A DNA stretch of 64,000 nt from Halichondria panicea. Taxonomy: Eukaryota; Porifera; Demospongiae; Suberitida; Halichondriidae. The position numbers and the translations under genes are program-made. Shown in pieces: positions 56,188-64,000 of this stretch (the first letter of the stretch is position 1; each line of letters begins with the position of its first letter). The notes under the pieces are model-generated. The model was not told the DNA's origin. It did not search any database and worked only from the letters and a program-made list of their open reading frames with translations. The stretch lies in NCBI RefSeq assembly GCF_963675165.1, contig NC_087390.1, forward strand, positions 62,001 through 126,000, read 5' to 3'.

Positions 56188-59101
56188 ATGTATTCCACCG
56201 GTGCTCTGATTGTTGAGAGCAGTAAGCTGCTCCTCCCAGCACTGGTAGCCGCCTCACGTGTCGTATCCAACGTCCTCTACATTCCTCTAAACTATGAAAC
56301 CACACCTCCCGGCCAAACACTGAGCACAGCCTCACAACAGATTCGTCGGATATATTTGGAAGTGTCACAAACTAGCCCTCTACTAGACGTGCGCATTCTC
56401 CTCCCATCACCACTTGAGCGATCACTAGGGCCAACCACACTACTGCAATATGGAGACCTGGACGTAGTTCTCAGCTCTCTACCTAACTTTGAGCAGGTGT
56501 GTCCATGCAGATCAGTCTTTGTATAAGTACTACTAGTCTGTTTCGTAGGTGAGGAGCTCAGCCAGATATCAGCTGCTGGCTGAGCGGGTGAAGGGAGTGG
56601 GCCTGGAGGCACGCTACAAGCATATCAAGGTGAGCATCTCCAGCCAACAATGTACTGACTTATTTCAACTAAAATGCCAAATTATTCAAAATGAGGCTGT
56701 TTTGCCCCAACAGGTTGATGAGTCCCCTACCATATCTAATGAGGGAGCCCCTGCTATTAAGGACTATAACGATGTAGTGCTTGGCGGTACATTTGACAAT
56801 ATACACAACGGGCATCGTCTACTCCTCACACAGAGTGCTCTAATTACGCGACGAAGACTCCTAATCGGAATATCGAGTGGAGCGTTACTATCCTCAAAAA
56901 TCCTCCCAGAGCTCATAAAACCAGCGCCCAATCGGATTGCAGACGTGCAGATGTTTTTATCGGATATACAGCCGGGGATAGTCCACGAGGTAGTGAGTAT
57001 AACGGATGTGTATGGTCCGACTATCACTGATGAAGGGTTGGAATGCGTAGTGGTCAGTCCTGAGACTGTGAGGGGGGCACAGATGATCAATACTGAGCGG
57101 ACACTGAAGGTGAGCATGGTCACACACACACAGTCCCCACCCCCTCTATATGGTACCATTTGAAAGGTCTCTTTCTAAGCTTTCAGAAAAACATAAAATT
57201 TTTGATTTTCGATACACAGAACTCAAGTTATGGCAGCTGAAAGATTCCCAAAATCATTAATTAAACGGAGGGGGGGGAGGTGTCTTTCAACAGCCATAAC
57301 TTGAGTACAGTGGATCCAATGTCAAAAATGTTAGGATTTTCTGAAAGCTTAGAAAATTACCTTTCAAATGATGTGTTTCAATCCGAAATTTCATTGGGGC
57401 TCTAATTTGTCATTTTTCGGCCTCGGACCATGGGCTATAATCCATGGTACGGCTAAATTAGAAAATACTTTTATCTCAACTTTGATGGTACCATTTGAAA
57501 GGTCTCTTTCTAAGCTTTCAGAAAAACATAAAATTTTTGATTTTCGATCCACAGAATTCAAATTATGGCAGCTGAAAGATTCCCAAAAAATCATTAATTA
57601 AACGGAGGTGGGGGGTGTCTTTCAACAGCCATAACTTCAGTACAGTTGATCCGATGTCAACATTTTTATGATTTTCTGAAAGCTTAGAAAATTACCTTTC
57701 AAATGATGTGTTTCAATCCGAAATTTCATTGGGGCCCTAATTTGTCATTTTTCGGCCTCGGACCATGGGCTATATATATATAATCCATGGTATTTGGCCA
57801 CCACCACACACACACACAGGGTCTGAGGCCGCTAGCTGTCCACACTATAGAGATAGTGGACCGGCTCCCTTCAGGTGCCCCCACTCTAGCGCAGGAAGCT
57901 AAACTGAGTTCCTCTGATATACGGCGTGGGATGATGGGCAGTTATAGACACACACACACACGCACAAAACCCTTCACCAGTGAAGAAACATATCTGATTG
58001 GTCTGACTGGTGGTATTGCCTCAGGCAAGTCAGCCATTTTGAAACGGCTGAGCAAGAAAGGTGCCTACACTATTGACTGTGACAAGCTTGGACACGAGGC
58101 ATACTGTGTCGGCAGCATGGCTCATACTAAGATAGTCGAGACCTTTGGTGAAGGTAGGTTGTCTACAGCTGTGTATAGCTATCGTCTAGTTACCATACCT
58201 AGGGGTTCTTGATGACAATGGAGGGATCAACAGAAGAGTGCTCGGACCAATAGTGTTTGCTGACAAGGTTTGGGACATTCTATATAATATCTAGCTCTGC
58301 TAATCATTGCCCCCCCCCCTCCACACACACCCCACACACACCCCCACACACACACACAGGCTAAATTGGAGCAGCTTAATCTGATAGTTTGGCCAGAGAT
58401 ATGGTCCCAAGTGGAGCGGAGGATAGAACAAGCCGTTGCCGAGGGTTACGCTGTGTGTGTCATCGATGCTGCAGTCATGTTGAGTGCAGGCTGGGAGAAG
58501 AATATGCACGAAATATGGGTTGCCATAGCACCCAAAAAAGACGTGCGTTAACATCATAAATTTTTTAAAAATTGTGTAATAATTATTTGTATTATTTTGC
58601 CCCAGGTGGTTGCTAGGATAATGGATCGAGATGGGTTGAGTGAGGGGGCAGCACTCAGTCGTATGGCTTCACAGCCGACCAATGACGAGTACGTGCAACA
58701 AGCCAACGTTGTGTTCAGCACACAGTGGGAGCAAGACTACACTCAGAAACAGGTAACCATGGAGACTCTCTCTAGTAGGCTTTTCTAGGATTAGCACTGT
58801 GCACATTTGTAGCCTTGTTAGAGCTTGTGCTGTTATAGCCACGATCCCAGCCCCTCTCACGGCCTATAGCCACGATCCCAGCCCCTCTCACGGCCTATAG
58901 CCACGATCCCAGCCCCTCTCACGGCCTGCCAGGAATCGAGGCTAGTACTGTTAGCATAAGATCTGCAACCTTTAGTTTATGGCTGCTTTTATGTACATCG
59001 AGTAATTTGTATGATCTCATGCACAGGTTGACAAAGCGTGGGAGGAGCTACTGACAAGAATCCAGTCAGTGAACACAAAACCTGCAAACAGTCAACTCTA
59101 G
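56188..59101 (+). CDS. COASY: Bifunctional coenzyme A synthase (PPAT and DPCK)
   Basis: Catalyses the last two steps of CoA synthesis: 4'-phosphopantetheine adenylyltransferase and dephospho-CoA kinase. Eight exons (56188-56496, 56549-56629, 56714-57109, 57820-58153, 58203-58267, 58360-58542, 58606-58752, 59027-59101) join in frame to 529 residues. After an N-terminal family region (LDVRILLPSPLE) comes the PPAT domain with VVLGGTFDNIHNGHRLLL (nucleotidyltransferase T/HxGH-type site) and VVVSPETVRGAQMIN. Then comes the DPCK domain with the P-loop LIGLTGGIASGKSAILKRL, CDKLGHEAY, INRRVLGPIVF and VCVIDAAVMLSAGW. Fusion of the two enzymes is the animal arrangement. Intron 3 (57110-57819) is filled by palindromic repeat units; intron 7 has a 31-bp triplicate. 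A 27-bp direct repeat lies in the 3'UTR (about 59123-59173). Confidence 0.97.
57135..57795. repeat. Tandem array (about 2 units) of the palindromic repeat in COASY intron 3
   Basis: One partial and about two further units with G spacers at about 57268 and 57607. Unit sequence and orientation are as in the ZNF277 array. The last unit is cut off in the inner palindrome, which has gained a TATATATA expansion (57771-57782), 25 bp before the CA tract and the exon 4 acceptor. Confidence 0.88.
58838..58928. repeat. 31-bp tandem triplicate in COASY intron 7
   Basis: Three perfect copies of tagccacgatcccagcccct plus ctcacggccta. Each contains a CCCAG acceptor-like step, but the true acceptor (GCACAG/GTTGAC) lies 100 bp further on. 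Confidence 0.9.
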
Positions 59102-59341
59102 TTATAACCAAGGACAGACAGTGTGTGTTCTCCTGCTATATCTTACTGTGTGTTCTCCTGCTATATCTTACTGTGTGTTTAATTAATTACTAAAATTATG
59201 TTTCAACAGCAATTATTTGGCAATGATAATTATGATAATAACATGTCTGAGAGCAGCAGCTCGAAAAATAGAATTTGAATATAATTATACATGTATATAT
59301 TGAAAGTGAAACTGATTAGAAACTGTTCAATTAATAAATGT

Positions 59342-61030
<1,689 letters not shown>

Positions 61031-61236
61031 CTCTTCTTCCAATAAAAAATTATAATCTTTCTCCTGTGAAGCTTCTTCCTGTGATCCCAGAGTACGGTAC
61101 AGATCGACAAAGAAAATAAATATGGAGGAGGGGCTAAACGCATGGTGGCTGAACACCCACGTGTTTTCCGTTTATGCTCCAAATATTCCGTGTTTGTCCG
61201 TATACTTTTCACCCACGTGGCAGCCAAGAAGCTAAG
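61031..61236. promoter_or_regulatory. Bidirectional promoter between CDK5 and POLR1B
   Basis: 206 bp between divergent start codons, containing two CCACGTG sequences near 61158 and 61212 (E-box core CACGTG), a common element of growth-related promoters. Binding by Myc/Max-type factors is inferred only. Confidence 0.45.
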
Positions 61237-63725
61237 ATGTCCCAGCAGACCAAGCTTGATCCTCCTAACCTGAAGCATCTGAGGCTGCCAGAGTACAGCA
61301 AACTGAATGAGAGACAGAGAAAGGTTCATAGTTCACTCTCCATAAATCCTTTTCAAAATATGATATGTAGAGCTTGCAAGACCTGGTACGCCATCATGTG
61401 GAGTCATTCAACTTCATGTTGGAGGAGGGGCTGGGCTATGCAGTACAAGTGAGTTATTGTCCTCCATTTAATATAATTTATTTCACGAGTTACTATTGTG
61501 CAGAACCTACCGACTGTGGAGCTACTAGACCCAAGCAACAGGCGTCTCTCTCTCTTCATTGAGGTATTTATATTATTATTATTGCATTTTTGCAGTGCTA
61601 TTTCTACGAATGAAAAATGTGTACTCACAGATAATTTTGGAAAATGTCATTAAAACCACTTGCGAGTAATTAGAAACGCTGTGAAAATCACACAACTTTA
61701 GCAGAATTTAATACCACAAAATGAGCTAAACAGTGAAAAAATATGTCACCTTACTCATATCTTAAAGCTTTCACTATTCCCCATACATCTCTATCACAGG
61801 AGGCCAGTATTGGGTACCCGACTGTGCCTGTCTCCAACCACTATGCCAAGTCTGTCCAGATCTTCCCCTCCGAGTGTCGACAGCGTGCTGCCACTTATCG
61901 AGGTAAGCTCTCACTCACTGTCAAGTGGATGGTGGATGGCAGTCCAGCGGGGAGCAGTGTGCGCTTCCCTGGGCAAGTCCCTATCATGGTCAAGGTGTGC
62001 GATTATGCATTAAGATAATTATGGTCGTTATAGTTATTGCTTGTAGTCTAATCGCTGTCGTCTTGCTAATCTCGGCCCCAAAGATCTGATTAAACATCAC
62101 GAGGAGGCGGAGGTGGGTTAGAACTACCACTAACTATATCATTATATTGCCCATAACTACACTCTATAGGAACTTGGTGGCTACTTTATTGTGAACGGCA
62201 ACGAGAGGCTAATACGCATGCTCATCATGCCAAGGAGGAACTATGTAAGTAAGAATTGAATTGGTTTTAAGTATTAATTATCTCCGCAGCCGCTGGCCAT
62301 AGTGAGACCTAGCTGGAAGACTAGAGGGCCCATGTACACTCAGTATGGTATCATCATCCGCTGTGTCAGGAAGGACCAAACAGCCGCTGTAAGTAACCCC
62401 CAGAACCTCTGTATTATACCCCCCCTATCACCAACCCCCAGAACCTCTGTATTATACCCCCCGTATCACCAACCCCCAGAACCTCACGCTCCACTACCTG
62501 ACTGACGGCAGTTGCATGCTCCAGTTCTCACGCAACAGAGAGATGTACTATGTACCTGTAGTGTTCGTCCTCAAGGTGGGGGATTCCCCTAGTTGTCAAT
62601 ATGATGTCATCACTATATATACAGGCGCTGTTGAATACAACAGATGTGCATATTTACAACGAGCTCATGAAAGGCAACAAAGACAACACGTTTCTGAAAG
62701 GGTGAGAAAAAACAGTTTCTATAGCTACCATATCTCATTGTAATACTTATTCTCCCACACACACAGATGTGTTGCCGCCATGCTGCGCTCTGCTCTGGAT
62801 GATGGACTCACCACACAGCAGTCTGTCCTCAAGTTCATAGGGGAGAGGTTCAGAGTCAAGATGGCCGACACTCCGGCATGGGTCAGCGACGAGGATATCA
62901 CCAGAAACGTACTAAAGTAAGAATTGATTAATATTAAAGTACAATAAATTTTTATTTCTTCTCTGTAGGGAATTGGTGTTGGTACATTTGGACAAAGATG
63001 TCGACAAGTTCAACATGCTTGTGTAAGTGTACAGGGTGGTGGGGTAGGGGGCGGAGTCAATAGCGTACAGGGGTGTGGCTAGTGATGATACACTGAGACG
63101 GGCGGCCTTAGCTCCACACACTGTGTGGAGCTGTGCTGAGTGTCTCACAATCCTGAAGCCCTACAATTGATAATAATAAAACTTAAATGTTCTCGATTAT
63201 TCCATTGCATGCTATCCATCCTCGTGCAGACTGATGACTCATAAACTGTTTGCTCTAGCTTCTGGCAAGTGTTGTCCTGAGTCATCAGATTCCCCTGCCA
63301 ACCAAGAGGTCCTCCTTGGAGGCCACCTATATCTCATGGCCATCAAGGTGGAGGATGATAGTGTAGACTCTTCCAAGTTTACATACCAGCTTATCCTTGT
63401 AACAACCATGTCCATGCAGCAACAAAGCTAGACAATACACTCAGTGGTACACACACTGACACATTCTCTTCTCTCCAGGAGAAGCTGGGAGGGTACCTGA
63501 ACTATGCCAAGTCTGAGCTGGAGAAACAAGTTAAAATGCATCCAGAAAAGTTTGATAATCTCAGTATGTGCTATAGTGTCACATGACGTGTGTCCACACA
63601 CCCGCCCCCTCATAGCTATTGCAATCAAGCGTGTACTAGACCACGCCCCCGACGTGGGTCAGTTCATGGAGTACGTCATGGCAACAGGGAACCTGAAGTC
63701 ACGCTCTGGACTGGGCCTACAGCAG
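61237..63725 (+). CDS. POLR1B: RNA polymerase I second-largest subunit (partial, 3' part outside window)
   Basis: Beta-like subunit of Pol I. Start MSQQTKLDPPNLKHLRLPEY. Small exons follow: LVRHHVESFNFMLEEGLGYA, then EASIGYPTVPVSNHYAKSVQ, IFPSECRQRAATYRGKLSLT, ELGGYFIVNGNERLIRMLIM (conserved Rpb2-type GGYFIVNGxER), RRNYPLAIVRPSWKTRG, NLTLHYLTDGSCMLQFSRNR, VAAMLRSALDDGLTTQQSVL, HKLFALASGK and EKLGGYLNYAKSELEKQV. The last complete exon ends LKSRSGLGLQQ at 63725. The order and the Pol I-type ASIGYPTVPV/YPLAIVRPSWK sequences separate it from Rpb2 and Rpc2. One intron (62391-62476) repeats its own acceptor. The final intron in the window carries an old palindromic repeat. Confidence 0.95.
61665..61740. 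repeat. Dispersed short repeat (partner of 27331-27415)
   Basis: GCGAGTAATTAGAAACGCTG, then TTTAGCAGAATTTAATACCA, then AAAATGAGCTAAACAGTG. The reverse complement of a clearly related sequence lies in GTF3C4 intron 2. This copy lies in a POLR1B intron. Confidence 0.6.
62391..62482. repeat. Triplicated splice acceptor in a POLR1B intron
   Basis: Three copies of aacccccagaacctc, spaced by tgtattataccccccNtatc plus acc. Each provides CCCCCAG/AACCTC. The last (62478/62479) continues into the conserved exon NLTLHYLTDG; the first two are decoy acceptors inside an intron of under 90 bp. Confidence 0.9.
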
Positions 63726-63754
63726 GTAAATCAGTGTACTGTAGGATGGAAATA

Positions 63755-64000
63755 AAAGACGTAGAATGGTCCAAATTCAACAATTTTCTGAAGGAGCTCT
63801 TTCAGATGACATGCTCAAATCCTAAATTTGGAACTGGCCGAAATTTCCTATTTTCGGGAAAAGACTATGGGCTATATATAGCCCATGGTATTTTGTCAAA
63901 AACAGCCCCAAAATAGACCGTTGATTTTAACACATCATCTGAAAGGCCTCTCTCTAAGCTTTCAGAAAATCACAAAATTAACGTTATTGGACCAACAGAA
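63755..64000. repeat. Old-subfamily palindromic repeat, cut by the window end
   Basis: Begins TAGAATGGTCCAAATTCAAC, with CTGAAGGAGCTCTTTCAGAT, the inner TGGGCTATATATAGCCCATG palindrome, and the right arm TCTAAGCTTTCAGAAAATCA ending TTGGACCAACAGAA at the last base. The GGTCC(A/C)A core, the CATCTGAAAGG(CC) step and the absence of a homopolymer spacer match the copies at 6.5 and 43.1 kb. Confidence 0.75.

Overview
The window looks like gene-dense nuclear DNA of an early-branching animal, most likely a demosponge. About 22 conserved eukaryotic genes sit in 64 kb. Most have many introns of 40-300 bp with normal GT-AG ends, and intergenic gaps are tiny. Ciliary genes (BBS12, a CFAP210-like gene) and the rest of the gene set suit a metazoan with motile cilia. 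TG/CA microsatellites and GC-poor introns are everywhere. The sponge assignment is an inference; no lineage marker in the window proves it. No virus-like element was recognised.

Layout. 0-5.6 kb: OSGEPL1 (-, cut by the window start), an Alba/RPP25-like gene (-) and a BTB-BACK serine-rich protein gene (+) with a 29-bp minisatellite in its intron. 5.8-15.3 kb: BBS12, RETSAT and p23/PTGES3, all on -, then a single-exon mucin-like membrane protein gene (-) facing a second one (+, 15.46-16.2 kb). 16.4-22.2 kb: ORMDL (-), a gene-empty kilobase, HSPD1/HSP60 (-) head-to-head with HSPE1/HSP10 (+). 22.4-31.2 kb: citrate synthase (-), TFIIA gamma (+), an unrecognised 183-residue protein (+), a DUF1349 protein (-) and a TFIIIC90/GTF3C4-like gene (+). 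31.4-39.4 kb: PHGDH (-), SF3A3 (-), CFAP210-like (+). 39.4-42 kb is gene-poor. 42-50.9 kb: DDX23 (-), PGAP3 (+), a GLIPR2-like CAP protein gene (-), SARNP (+). 51.2-64 kb: ZNF277 (-), COASY (+), CDK5 (-) with a tRNA-Glu(UUC) gene in an intron, and POLR1B (+, cut by the window end).

How the genes relate. Ten pairs of neighbours are transcribed head-to-head from 57-450 bp gaps, so shared bidirectional promoters are the main organisation. HSPD1/HSPE1 is the one pair with an obvious functional link (the mitochondrial chaperonin and its co-chaperonin, head-to-head in other animals too). DDX23 and SF3A3 are spliceosomal, SARNP is an mRNP protein, and CS, COASY, HSPD1/E1, OSGEPL1 and PHGDH are metabolic or mitochondrial, but nothing suggests an operon.

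The most unusual content is in the introns. A family of roughly 345-bp near-perfect palindromic units, with 70-95 bp inverted arms, an inner palindrome and a C or G homopolymer spacer, forms tandem arrays in introns of RETSAT, GTF3C4, ZNF277 and COASY. Older single copies lie in BBS12, DDX23 and POLR1B introns. Separately, many short introns carry minisatellites whose unit contains or abuts the splice site itself (RETSAT, ZNF277, POLR1B, SF3A3, DDX23, GTF3C4, OSGEPL1).
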